DNA of 64,000 nt from Turritopsis dohrnii (GCA_027922465.2 BQMF02000483.1:62001-126000); one strand, 5' to 3'; positions 9,301 to 20,952 are shown, counted from the stretch's first letter. Numbers and translations: made by a program. The notes: generated from the sequence alone by a model not told the origin.

Positions 9301-12300
9301 ATGGAAGAAGGAATATTCAAAAAAAATGTTGGATTCGTTGTTACTCATCTACTCCAGTTAGTTTATTATGGTCTGTTGCTTTGGAAAGTACATGACGTTC
9401 TTGATAAAGTTTGGTCGAAAGAAAGCACAATCGGCACTCTGGCTGGTATTAGTATTGCTTTAATCATCATTGAAGTTGGATATTTCATGCTAATCGGAAA
9501 AAGGTAAAACAATAATTATTAGAAACAAAATAAACTTTGTTGTTAAAGGCACATAAAAACTCAAATGACCTTGTCATCTACTTCACTGCTTTCTTACATA
9601 ATAGCTATATTTCCATATAGCAGTTGTTTTGAGAGTGGATTGCAATTTTCGTGTGATTTTTCATTATAGTGAAAAGTTTCTTGAGTTTGTAAAAGATAGC
9701 ACATGGATCAACGTACCAATGTTGAAGTTTATGGCTGCAATGGTGCCTTATGGAATACTTCTTCATTATCAATACGATCTTGTAAATCCGTTTACGAACA
9801 GTTTCGTCAACGAAACCAACTGTATACAATCTTGCTTTGTAAGTCATGAATCCTTTTATTTTTTGTTTGTTGTCGTTATCATCTTCAATTCTAACATTTA
9901 GCCTTAAAGATAATGAACTATCCTTAAAATCATAAGGTTGAGAAGAATGTCTGTCAGCAGTTTTCTTCTGAGATAATAGACCTTTACGTCACAACAAGCA
10001 ACGTCTCGTTTTCAGACTGAATATTAATGACGTTTAACGCTGTTTACAAAAGCTTTTTTCACATGCACGTAGTTTTTGTCGTAACAACAAACGAACTTTT
10101 TTTCGTAAGTTCTTACCACGAAAAAATGACTTGATGGATATTTTCATTCACATGATGCACTAAAATTTGCTGCAATAAAAAATACAATACACTTTTGGAA
10201 CGTTTGGAAATAAATCATTAGCAAAAATGATGTAATTTCGAACAAAAGACGTCATTTCGAACGCTCGATCTAATTTTTTCGAACGTTTTTTTCTTCTTGA
10301 GGCTTACGGAGGCTTACAACGATTTTCTTAAAAACAAATTTTTTTGTTTTTAAGAAAATCGTCGTAAGGGCTTATGAACGTCCGTAAGACCTTACGATGA
10401 ACATTGTTCTAGTCGTAAGAGCTTACGTAAAATTTTACGTGCATGTGAAAAAAGCTAAAGAGAAACGACTCTTAAGGAAAGATGTTTCACGAAATTCTTG
10501 TACAGTGTGTCTCAAAATGATTGGAACCAGAAAAAGTATCTCATTTTTTGGCAAAGTTATTTTTCGAAATATAATAAATTTATATTAGGAGAAAGCCTAA
10601 TTGTATTTTTCCTTCATGAAATGGAACAGGATAAATTTTTAAAAAGTCAATTAAGTAAGTTAACAACACAATGCATTAAATAACACAATAAAATCATTTT
10701 GTAAAAAGGTCAAGTATCAAAAGACTTTACGCTACATAATTTTTACAACCATCGGAGTAGAATTCTCACAGCAGAGATAAAGTTGTAATTTTTTATTTCA
10801 ATGAATTCAACACCTTGAAACAAAGAGTGATAGGTCACTAAATCTTGTGATAATTAACTTTTAAAAATATTTAAATATTATTATACTTTTTCTGGTTCCA
10901 ATCATTTTTGAGACACCCTGTATTGAGTTTAAGCACGTAATAATTCATGAACTTAGAAACGAGGCGATGTTTGTACTGATGCAATTTATGAAAAAGTCTC
11001 TCCACGAGAGAGCCAGTCATTTTTGTACGTTGCTTGAGCGCTTTGTTAACAATAAACAACCGCTCATTCCCACGCCATTTCTCGATTGTTCTATTTCTAC
11101 TAACATATTGCATATTGCAACCCTCAGCTCTACCAATAATAGTTCATTGATTTTCTCATATTTTACATTAAAGAGTACGTGTCAGATGGCGCTTAAGCTT
11201 AATTCAGACTTGATGATTACGACGATTAAAATTCAGTTTACTGTCGTAATCGTCTAATGTGAACACTTTTATGATGTTCAAAATCGTCGTAGACGCCTGG
11301 CTATTACGACGATGAAATATCAAGAATTACTGATTGATAACTAAGTGCTACTTGAGAGTATTCAGGACAGCTTTATACAGCCGCATAATCGCCGCGTCGA
11401 ATTAAACTCGTTATTAAATGCGACGTAAATTCGACTGTATAAAGTGAAAAGTTAATTAAGTACGACATAATGAATTAAGTTCAGCAGAGTTTGTCGAATA
11501 AAACGGCAATCTTCGACATATATTCGGCATCACTTTATACAGCCGCATAATCGTCGAATTTAATAACAGCTTGATTGAACTTCGTGAAAAAAAGTGCATG
11601 AAAGTAGTGGACAGCGTGTAAGAAACACACGATGAAAAATTTATTCGACATTTATGCGGCTGTCTAAAGTCATGTCGAATTTGATATGCGGCAACAAAAC
11701 CTGTATAAATTGACTGTCGCATTTTTGTCGAATTTTACCCGAATTAAAGTAATTTAATTCGACACAGCGATTATGCGGCCGTATAAAGCTGTCCTCACAC
11801 ATAGCAATTGGCGATTGAAGCAATTAATTTTTTTTAACGAGTTTCTATTCTATTACTCTTTTGTTAGGATTTAAAGATTCCTCCTGTCTCATTTGGAATA
11901 TTGCAAGCAGGTTTACCGTTGCTCGTAGTCACTTACATCCTATATCCATTTCCTGACCGTAATTATAAGCCCGTGGAATATTTTGCAATCGCTATTGAGT
12001 TTCTGAATGCGTTTGACATCTGGGACATGATTGAGGACATTGATTGTATTCAAGCACATGCCAATCAACCTATGTTTTACTTATTTTATATTGCCTTAGC
12101 TGTTTCAACGATATTGTTGGCCTTTCCAGCTGACTTAGATGATAATGACGAAAAAGATCCTCAAGGCATTCGTAGGATAATGTCCTTTTTGACATGGATC
12201 TTTACTGATATCCTCTTTTGTGTTATACGTATATATCTTATGGTAAAAACAGGGGATGCACAAAGTGGATTTCATTTTCTCATGAAAAACATTCTTGCGT

Positions 12301-12353
12301 TTATCCTTCGACCATGTTTAATTTGGAAAGGTTGGAAACGCACGGGAAAATGA
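9301..12353 (+). CDS. TMEM26-like multi-pass membrane protein, gene A
   Basis: Three exons: 9301-9503, 9670-9838, 11868-12353, joined at phases 2 and 0, giving 285 residues. The same junctions occur in genes B and C, which fixes them. Exon 1 encodes two hydrophobic spans (about residues 10-32 and 45-64), exon 2 one (around LKFMAAMVPYGILL) plus a loop with sequon NET, and exon 3 about five, ending with FTDILFCVIRIYLMV and FHFLMKNILAFILRP. About eight spans and this final pattern resemble TMEM26, a membrane family of unknown biochemistry; the family call is from remembered layout. Intron 1 is 166 bp; intron 2 is 2029 bp because elements inserted in it. The start ATG is 22 bp from the right end of the 4.9-kb transposon, so its native promoter is displaced. 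ATG context cgttATGg is shared with gene B. Confidence 0.65.
9905..9985. mobile_element. Half copy of the TTAA miniature element in intron 2 of gene A
   Basis: TTAAAGATAATGAACTAT at 9905-9922 repeats the end and target site of the element at 4158-4314, and GTCTGTCAGCAGTTTTCTT shortly after matches its interior in reverse complement. The second terminus is missing. Gene B's intron matches gene A's intron up to about 9904 and then lacks this block, so the boundary is an insertion point. Confidence 0.6.
10051..10456. mobile_element. 406-bp fold-back element in intron 2 of gene A
   Basis: 21-bp perfect inverted termini: AGCTTTTTTCACATGCACGT+A at 10051-10071 and its reverse complement at 10436-10456. 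The flanks aaa and aaa fit a 3-bp duplication. A second internal hairpin has arms 10320-10337 and 10344-10361 (CGATTTTCTTAAAAACAA). TCGTAAG/CTTACGA words recur towards the right arm. No coding potential seen. Confidence 0.7.
10503..10920. mobile_element. Mariner-type miniature element, TA target, ~40-bp termini
   Basis: The left end CAGTGTGTCTCAAAATGATT and the right end, which reads CAGGGTGTCTCAAAAATGAT on the minus strand, continue to match through GGAACCAGAAAAAGTAT. TA lies at 10501-10502 and 10921-10922. TA targets and CAGGGTGTC-type ends are typical of mariner-like elements. The 418-bp interior has no transposase frame. Confidence 0.8.
11364..11795. mobile_element. 432-bp inverted-repeat element with internal terminus copies
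   Basis: The termini AGGACAGCTTTATACAGCCG (11364 on) and its near-exact complement (ending 11795) match over about 43 bp, through GCATAATCGC and GTCGAATTAAA. A third copy of CTTTATACAGCCGCATAATC lies inside near 11532, and a fragment TTATGCGGCTGTCTAAAG near 11651 in reverse. The target site is not clear. Superfamily unknown. Confidence 0.7.
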
Positions 12354-12440
12354 GCAAAATGTAAGGTTCAAAAGGGAAATGTCCAGATCAGCTATGACAT
12401 TTAAGTACTCTGGAAGTCTAATTTTTGTTTCTCTATTTTT

Positions 12441-12730
12441 AGTCTCTCTAATTAGCGGACACTGCCGGTGCAAAAATCAGAGATGTTTTAAGGTCAATTT
12501 TCGTTTTTAGCCAAAATCAAAAAAGTCGAACATTAAAGACTTAAAAAATGAGTATAATCAAAAGTAACAATTTTTTTTATAACAAAAAAATGTACGCCGT
12601 AAAAATCACAATTTGGGGAAATTCTGCCAGTCCGCTATTTAGAAAGTTTTCCATGAGAGTTTGACCAGAATTCGACCGGTGTGATAAAATTGGTCCGTTA
12701 ATTAAAGATATCCCGGTAGAGAGAATACTG
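12441..12730. mobile_element. Pogo/Tigger-like miniature element, degraded left end
   Basis: The right end reads CAGTATTCTCTCTACCGGGA on the minus strand followed by TA (12731-12732), a Tigger-type terminus. The left side carries AGTCTCTCTAATTAGCGGAC, pairing with CTCTCTACC..TTAACGGACC of the right arm. The outermost left bases do not match well. No coding sequence. Confidence 0.45.
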
Positions 12731-15700
12731 TACGTCATTGATCTGTTCATCTAATAGCACTGTCCTACATCTTAGTTAACATGTCGATTATTTGTAGTAT
12801 TTTTTTATTAAGGTTTTAATCTTTTCTTACTCAATTATTTTATTTATTTGGACTTTTTACGGTAGCTGCGAAAGCGAAAACCGTATTAAAACATCCATGG
12901 ACTACTGGCTTGGCTTCATGAATATAGTACTCTATACAGTCTATACATTGTCTTTTTTTCTAAAAAAGGATAACATAAACCCAGGATATCGGTTATACAC
13001 AAGTTAAACCGGAAACGCAAGACTTAATTATTGTTGAAGATTGAGTGATATTGTGTATCGTCTCTTGACCACATATAAACGGAGTTTGTTTGACATTGAT
13101 TGCTATCATTTCTTCTTGTCCATGTACCCCAAACCTCGTTAAAAGGCTACAAAGTCTAAACAAGAGGCCCTTAGGCCTTAAGGTCAGCGCAAAATAAGAC
13201 TAAGAAATTAAAAGCAATTGCAATATTCTTTAGATTATTATATTATGAATGCTTATCCTTCAAGAATTAGTGCTAAGAATAAAAGTTTCTGATTTTGAAC
13301 CGAAAAAGTTACAGATAACAAAATAAGGCGTTAAAGAGGGCGCAAATAACTGCGAACTAATTACACACACTGACTGACTCACTTAACACCTACAGGGGAA
13401 ATGAAAAATCAGTAACGTTAACCAAAGGGAGAAATAAACACTATTCAAAACATGTACAATTTCAAGCAGTCTAATATTCGTCATCATAAAGTTCAAATCC
13501 AAAAGTTGTAACAAATTTTCAGGTACACATTTCGAAGATCAACTTTGCTAATGCTCGTGAAATGCACGTATAATTGTCCTGATTACCATGCATTATAACA
13601 TAATCAGAAACCATTGACAAATTGTTTACAAAAACCGTTAGGATCAGATCTTAGTAATATAAACAATCTAAGCAAAATCATTGTGTTGATGTGAGTGTAT
13701 TCAACACCTTGAAAATCTCGGTAGACTGAGGACATAAATAGCTTTCATAAATTTGTTTATATAAAAAAATCTACTGTATTCTCATGCCTCTAATACGTGT
13801 TTTTAAAATTTTATACAGAAAATGCTCTAATAGTAACATGCTCTTACATGGTATTGTAACAATGGCAGTTATTCAAAACAGTAACATAAAAAAAGTAATA
13901 ATTGGGTAAAACTATGAATTTCCTGTTGATTGAAACACGATTTAGGGAAACTTGCCTTTTGAATCATGGAAAATCACTACTTAGATTCCCCTCTACCGTC
14001 TCACTAAAGAAAAGGAATACACTTTCAAAAAAATTACAAACAAACTTTATACGATAATCATACAAACTAGTGAAAGGGCACCTAAGTAGCAGGAAATGTT
14101 ATTAAAACACGTTTGAATTCAAACACTTTCTATTAAGGTCATCTGCAGAAATTTCAGTATTATATCAATTATCTTCAAATGATTGTTCTCTCCAATAGCA
14201 ATAAAATGCCATCATCTATAAAATTACTACCTCTAAAGTAGTAAAGTATATTTTTTTTTGACAATATATATACAGGTTATTGTGATCATCAGAATTATAA
14301 TATATATATAAAGTTTTATTCAGCAGCAGAGAGGGGAAAATAAATAGAATGATATATTCTTTCTGCTTTTATATTACGACAAATTATTCTTTTATAGATG
14401 CCTTACCAAGTGACGTAATGTTTAAACGCAAGCATTCTTTACTTGAAGATTGTTATGTATATAATAAGTTTCATCATAGAATACTGTTGATCAAGTCATT
14501 TTCCTGTGAGCATGTGCATGTACTTTTAGCAGGAAATAAAACATTATTATACATTTCAAACTGTTTTATCTGTTCATTGGTATTCTAGAGGACCCATAAA
14601 GACAATGAAAACTCAAGAAAGTCAAAGTAGAGTATATACTTTGTTTGTGGAAGAAAAATGTATATAGATATAAATATATAACACAACATATATAAACACA
14701 TGTAACACGTTCACTTCTTACATTTTTTTGTAACGCCTGAAGAGGCAATTCAAACTGCCGAAAATATTTGCAGGTTACAAACGTTGTCGTGGTATTATAT
14801 TCCAACGCTTCAACGATATAAATATATATCTACAGAAATGTATTCCGCAAAGTAATTTGCATAAAAAGTCATTTTTCTTATCATTTTGTTTGCATATAAG
14901 TCTTGAATTGACATGGAAAAAGTGGTAAAGGAGCATGAGAGTACGCTTTTTCGTATGTATTAGAAGAGCAACGGTTGTATCATGAAACTAATTTTTTTTA
15001 ATCTGATACCCTGTTGTACCCTGTTGAACCTTTTTGTTGCTCCAATTTCTGATATCCGCAAAAATAAATTCTGCAAATTCATATTATAAAAAAATCACTC
15101 ATCCGCAACAATTAATTCCGTAATTAAGCCAATTTAAGCAAAATTAAATCCGCAAATACTTCTTCGGTAAACTTTTTTTTTTATTATTTATTAAACGAAT
15201 ATTTATTTACAGGTTTGTCACTTCAACAAATAAATGCTGTTATCAATATGAGTCCTGCATTAAAAAAAAAGAAAAAAAGAAAAAAAGTAGGGCCTTTAAA
15301 TCAGAAAAAAAAAGTATACGAAACGAATACCGGTATGCTAGAATGATAATTGTGATAAAAATTGTGGACACACGCACAATTTCTTTCTTTAAGGTAATAT
15401 TCATAATGTATATAAATATATAATATTATATACTTGACTTTTTTGTTAGATATTTCTGAACAGTTTTAACCGCTGAAGATGATTTAATTGGAATAGAAAT
15501 TGATTCTCAAATATTATGCATAGTTGGTTTGTGTTGAATCCCATTATTTTTTACCACAAACTTTTCAACAAAAAAACAATAAAATGAAAGTCATTTTAAT
15601 GCACCATTGACCCTATCAATCAATTTTTCTTTGATTTTTAGTTCAGGCAGAACATAAAAAATATGAATAATAATAAAAACGAGACAAGATAACAAATGAA

Positions 15701-16653
15701 AACATGTATATCCAAGAGAATATGGACCCTTGGAAGCAGCCGAGCTATCATGTCCATTTAGGTCATTTAACCTCGCAACCAATATTAATAAACACACACC
15801 ACAAAAAACTCCGAAAAAATCAGCATATAACCTAGGGGGTCACTCAAAATACACAGTCGAAACTATGAGAATTACTTTGCCATCTTGGTAGCATATATAT
15901 AAAACGTATGGCTGGACGCACTCATGAATTCATTATCAAAATTTGGCAAATAAAGTGGCTTACACGCTGAATCTTTCTTCTGGCAAGTTCGCGGTGCAAT
16001 TTTTACGCCGCACTTACCATGAAAAAAATTATGTAACTACTCAATCATGAGCGTTTTATAACTGAACCACGGACCAATATAGCCTAAGTTCTGGCAGCCT
16101 GCAAGGTATCAGCCTAAGTAAGACCTGCAACATAACAAACGGGACTGACTGACAGACACGGGGAAATGAAAGATCAGCTACCTTGCGGCGCTGACCAATA
16201 ACGTTTATACAGCAATTTCACTACTTCGGGCACCATAAGCTGATTATACTCTCACGTGATGTAATTTTTCAATTTGAATCAAAATTTCATATTAACATTT
16301 TATTAAGACTTATATACAACCTAAAAATCAATGGGCGGGTCCTTCCCTTAATTGACTTTTCTGTAGCTTCATGCTATATGGCCAGTGGAATCTAGATTTT
16401 TTTTTATGATGACATTATAATTGAGAGGCTTATTATTTGTAATGGCCATATTGATTATTAAATTTAGTGCTGCAAAAACTGCAACTGAACGACGGTTTAA
16501 GAATTGAAAAGATATTCACTTTTCTGATAAGAAAGAAATCACTGCCATCGCATACCTTAATGGTTAAAGTTTTAAACTTAGAGCTTCTTCTCTGGTCGAA
16601 GCAGTTCCCATTTTCAGGCTTTTTTTCACCTTGCGATTATGAGAAATACCTAA
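12731..16653. other. Noncoding interval between genes A and B, first part
   Basis: No gene recognised. It holds AT-rich simple sequence (14240-14320, 14660-14700), a ribozyme-like core at 14737-14763 (see findings), and at 15050-15180 several CCGCAAA..AATTAATTCCG words like those of the element at 59642-59874. Related phrases GACTGACTGAC..GGGGAAATGAAA occur near 13368 and 16143, probably diverged copies of one repeat. Confidence 0.4.
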
Positions 16654-17060
16654 CATATGTGCGTATACACCTTTTTATAAGCATCAGGTAAATTTGGCTC
16701 AACCTCAGTTATGCTTAAAGATTTTGAGAATCAAGCCTTAATCCATGCTTATAAACATGCTTAGTCTATCCACACTAATAACCATAAATATTGAGTTTCA
16801 GCCTTATTTTATGCTTGTTATTACTTTTCAAGCAAACCACCATTGCAATGTCTTCAATCTTACACTGTTTATATCACAGCAAAACCTTTCTTTTTGCTAT
16901 TGAAAGGTTTCATATCCCAATTTTTTGACCATTGTTTATGCTTACACAATTTTTTCAGGGTCAAAGGTATGCTTAGTACATGCTTAAATTTTTGGCAATT
17001 ATCAGCCTAATTATGCTTATATCCGTTATGCTTATAAAAAAAATTGTGTATGGGCACATG
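16654..17060. mobile_element. Inverted-repeat element with TATGCTTA words
   Basis: The left end CATATGTGCGTATACACCTT followed by TTTATAAGCAT matches the complement of the right end (CATGTGCCCATACACAATTT then TTTTATAAGCAT). Inside, the word TATGCTTA (or TAAGCATA) recurs at about 16660-16690, 16710, 16745, 16760, 16935, 16968, 16980, 17012 and 17029, densest at the two ends. No coding sequence; target site unclear. It shares the terminus-plus-iterated-word design seen elsewhere in the window. Confidence 0.5.
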
Positions 17061-18179
17061 AGAATGACCTCTACAATGAGACAGTGGTTAACAAAAAAGT
17101 TCACTTTTGCCAAACATACGAATACAACATGAACTGTTAAAAAGATCGTGAGAAACTAAGTCAGCAGTTTCAGAATTTTCAGAGGAGAGCCAATCATTTT
17201 TTACTTCACTCCAGATCGGTGTGGTATGTATAGATGCTCTACGTATAAGTTATGCTGACGTCAGCATAAACATTAAGATTGGATCACTCGACTCACTATC
17301 GTTCACTAACTTAAGTAAAAACTATACCACCACAAAATATCTGGAATATTCTAATCATATGCTACCACAGACATAAAAAGAGAAAGATTACGCCAAAAGA
17401 TCTATCGAATCTAGGTGTTTAAATGTTCCTAAGAATTATTTTGATCTTGATAACAAAACAGGCACGTTTTTCATAGTGTTGAAGGTTTTAAGTAGCATAA
17501 CTATTCACCTTCATTTCTGGGGATAAAGAAAATTCTCAACTATGAAACTTTCAGAAATGAAGAAAAAAATATACTCCCTCCAGTAACCAATAAAGATGTA
17601 ACCCAGGGTTTTTATAAGTGGAGATTTTTTGATACAAAAAATAGATAAGAAATACTCCATAGCTCCTTGAAATTCACTTAGAATTCATATGTTTTTCTAA
17701 GTTTTTTCATTTTGCACATGGTGTTAAACATGAAAATGCCTATTGTGCTAAGATAACAATAAAAATTCAAAAAACACATCAATGTAGCATTAGGATTAGA
17801 GTAAGGGTTAATTTACCGGGGCAATCATTTCGTATTTCTATGCTGTTGTTGAAGTTGGAAAAATCATCGAGGCGATGCCATTTATAATTTAAGAGTTGTC
17901 ATAAAAAAACGTAAGTGCGACAATGTTTTCGCGAATTAGAAAATAGTGCAAATAAATAAAATAAATGATTAAGGAAAAACTGAAACTGCGATAAAACAAT
18001 TATCAACATTGACGTATCCACACTGAGATGTTGATCAAGGCTGTTAAATAAAAGCATTAATGTTATAAATTCGAAACCGACGTGTCTCAGCATAAACCAT
18101 AATTCCAAGGTAAAATACTTCAAGCAGCCATAGCTAATCTGGACACTTTCTATTTGAATCTGAAATTTTGGTTGAGTTC
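17061..18179. other. Noncoding interval downstream of gene B
   Basis: No gene seen. Contains a perfect 20-bp palindrome at 17250-17269 with a central TGACGTCA. The stretch 17160-17300 (GTCAGCAGTTTCAG ..., CACTATCGTTCACTAAC) is loosely similar to the TTAA miniature element family. Confidence 0.35.
17250..17269. promoter_or_regulatory. Perfect 20-bp palindrome with central CRE octamer
   Basis: TTATGCTGACGTCAGCATAA equals its own reverse complement; the centre 17256-17263 is TGACGTCA, the full CREB/ATF site, and the flanks TGC/GCA extend it to an AP-1/Maf-like half-site pair. It lies 0.9 kb beyond the 3' end of gene B. Binding is inferred from sequence only. Confidence 0.35.
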
Positions 18180-19668
18180 TTACTGTGTTCTATGGCGTCT
18201 CCAACCTTTCCAAATCAAACATGGTCGAAGGATAAACGCAAGAATGTTTTTCATGAGAAAATGAAATCCACTTTGTGCATCCCCTGTTTTTACTATGACA
18301 TATATACGCAAAACACAAAAGAAGATGTCAGTAAAGATCCATGTCAACATGGACATCATCCTACGAATGACTTGAGGATCTTCTTCGTCGCTATCATCTA
18401 AACCAGCTGGAAAAGCCAACAATATTGTCGAAACAGCTAAGGCAATATAAAATAAGTAAAACATATGTTGATTGGCATGTGCTTGAATACAGCCAATGTC
18501 CTCAATCATGTCCCAGATGTCAAACGCATTCAGAAACTCTATAGCAATTGCAAAATATTCCACAGGCTTATAATCACGGTCAGGATATGGATATAGGATG
18601 TAAGTGACTACGAGCAACGGTAAACCTGCTTGCAATATTCCAAATGAGACAGGAGGAATCTTTAAATCCTAATAAAAGAGGTGAAGTTAATTAGTTTGTT
18701 TGAAACTGTCAAATTGCATTAAGGAATGTTGAAACAAAATATTGGAATTATAGAGATGGTAACAACAGCAAATAAAAAGGATGTTAATTCATGACTTACA
18801 AAGCAAGATTGTATACAGTTGGTTTCGTTGACGAAACTGTTCGTAAACGGATTTACAAGATCGTATTGATAATGAAGAAGTATTCCATAAGGCGCAATTG
18901 CAGCCATAAGTTTCAACATTAGTACGTTGATCCATGTGCTATCTTTTACAAACTCAAGAAACTTTTCACTATAATGTGAAACCATAAGAAAATTGCAATC
19001 CACTCTCAAAACTCTCAAAAATTTGTAGCTATGTGGAAAGATATATACTTAAATACGGTGGCCCATAAGTGACACTTTTAGGCAACCATTTTTTAAAAAT
19101 TTTTACCAGTATTAATAGTACTCGCCGAGCAATAATTAGCTATCACTCAGCGACTACTATTACTATTTGGCGACTAATAACTATCTGTCGGCGGTTATTG
19201 TTATTAGTCGGTGACTGATAATTATCACTCGGCGAGTACTATTACTACTCTGCGACTGATAATTATCTGTCAGCGAGTAGTAATAATACTGGAAAAGATT
19301 TTTAAAACACAATTGCCTAAAAAAGCCAGCGTACTTAGAGGAGCTGCTAAGTAGATGATGAAGTTCACTTGACTTTTTACGCGTCTTTAACATAATAAAG
19401 TGTAATTTGATTCAGAATTATATATCACAGGAACATAAGTAAAGGTACGATTTTAATAGTTATTGTGTTACCTTTTCTTGATTAACACGAAATACACAAC
19501 TTCGATGATGAATAAAGCAGCACTAATACCAGCCAGAGTGTAGATTCTGGTGCTTTTCGACCATACTTTATCAAGCAGATCATTTATTTTCCAAAGCAAT
19601 AGACAATAATAAGCTATGTGGAGTAGATGCGTAACAACAAAACGAATTTTTAAGTTTCGTCCTCTCAT
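18180..19668 (-). CDS. TMEM26-like multi-pass membrane protein, gene B
   Basis: Minus strand, three exons: 19668-19472, 18968-18800, 18668-18180, phases 2 and 0, 284 residues. Nearly the same as gene A in exons 2 and 3 (roughly 85-90 percent by eye), including the NET sequon, IWDMIEDI and FHFLMKNILAFILRPCLIW. Exon 1 is two codons shorter. Intron 2 is only 131 bp and aligns with the outer ends of gene A's intron 2; intron 1 (503 bp) holds a 249-bp word-repeat element (19075-19323). Gene B faces gene A tail to tail, so the pair arose by inverted duplication. All frames are open and both genes look functional. As for gene A, a TMEM26-like membrane protein of unknown activity is the best description. 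Confidence 0.65.
19075..19323. mobile_element. Word-repeat inverted element in intron 1 of gene B
   Basis: Arms pair over about 45 bp: TTTTAGGCAACCATTTTTTA on the left against TTTTTAGGCAATTGTGTTTT read on the minus strand at the right, continuing through CCAGTATTA..TACTCGC. Between them the words GCGACTAATAATTATC, GCGACTACTATTACT and CGGCGAGTACTATTACT are repeated in both orientations about nine times. Absent from gene A's intron 1. No coding sequence. Confidence 0.55.
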
Positions 19669-20952
19669 AACGAATAATTAATCGTCAAATAATTCTTTTT
19701 TTGCTGAGTTGTCGTATTCTAGATAAATATAGAAAAGCGAGTTAAGGGAAATTCCTAGCCATTGCTTTCTAGGAAAATTTTGATTTAAATTTGAAGTGTA
19801 CAATAAATGATAGCTTAACAAAATAAATTTTTCATTATTAAATAGTTTATTAAATTAAAAAATAATGAACTATCGTTTTGCCTTTTCAATAGTTAGGTGA
19901 TGGCGAAGAAAGCAGGCCAGTCTGACTTCTGATTATATTATAATAAATCAAAGGCATTGTTATTGTAAATCGTCAATTTTATATCAGTATTTTATTGACC
20001 TTAAAACTCAGAGAAAGTTTATAACAGCCTGATAATGTCTGATAATTATTTACAAACCAGAAAGAAAAATAGTTATTATAACTGTAAGACACAATATGTG
20101 GATTCTTACGAATATTTCAAAATATTTTTAAAGATTGATAATAATGTATGAATGAGATTAAGTGGAGATAGGCACTTAACATTAAATTTACATTTTGTTC
20201 TTCATGTCTCGTTTGTAGGTGAATAGACTTTCAAAAGCAATTAGTTAATAAAGACAATAGCGAAAAAATTTAAGTGATCGATGTAATCTTTGCATAAATC
20301 AAATCTATCAATATTTAAGTTGGCTATAACAGGCCAGCTATCCAGAATCTCGAAAAGTCAAGAAACCATGGGAAGTTGGATTCTCATATAATGTGATTTA
20401 TTAAAAATCAATATGAAATTTTGATTCAGCATTCAATAAGTAATGTGTGGGATTTCCCTTAATAACGATTTCCTGTAGCTATGTTGTTTGCACAATGTAA
20501 TCTAAGAATATCTTTCTTTGCAATTGAGAGGTTCACTGTTATAACATTTATTGTTGATTGAGAAATCCATGGGAACACAACTACAACTGAAGTTTTTATT
20601 TCCAATGGAATTCGGACTATTTTTACCATCGTCGTAGTCCAAATCGAGACATTAAGAAACAACAATGACGTCACGCTCACATCTTTGTAAAAGGTGCGCA
20701 AAGATAGTGTCTTATGCATTGATATTCCTTCGAAATAAAGAAAGTAGAAAATTATAGCCTTTCAATTCTACATCAAATCAGTTTTTATGAAAGAAATGAA
20801 ATGTCTGTTCTTTATGAGAAATACTTCAAAATATGATGCAAAAAGATGGGGGGTTGAGTATGGGGGTATGGGGGAAATGCTGCCTCTAGATTGCCTATAG
20901 GCAACGATATTTAGTGATTCATTTGTGATATTTCAAATTTATTGGAGTTTAT
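19669..20952. other. Noncoding interval upstream of gene B
   Basis: Contains the presumed promoter of gene B; the ~40 bp next to the ATG align loosely with the sequence flanking the transposon insertion upstream of gene A (AAAAGAA ... TCGTT-ATG). A TGACGTCA site is present near 20670. No gene recognised. Confidence 0.35.

Noticed and set aside
9605..9847. 80-codon minus-strand frame
   Set aside because: Antisense of exon 2 of gene A; the splice phases fit only the plus strand.
15470..15505. Second CTGAAGA...GAAA match considered as a hammerhead core
   Set aside because: The bases between the two boxes cannot form a stem II.
18168..18401. 77-codon plus-strand frame
   Set aside because: Antisense of exon 3 of gene B.
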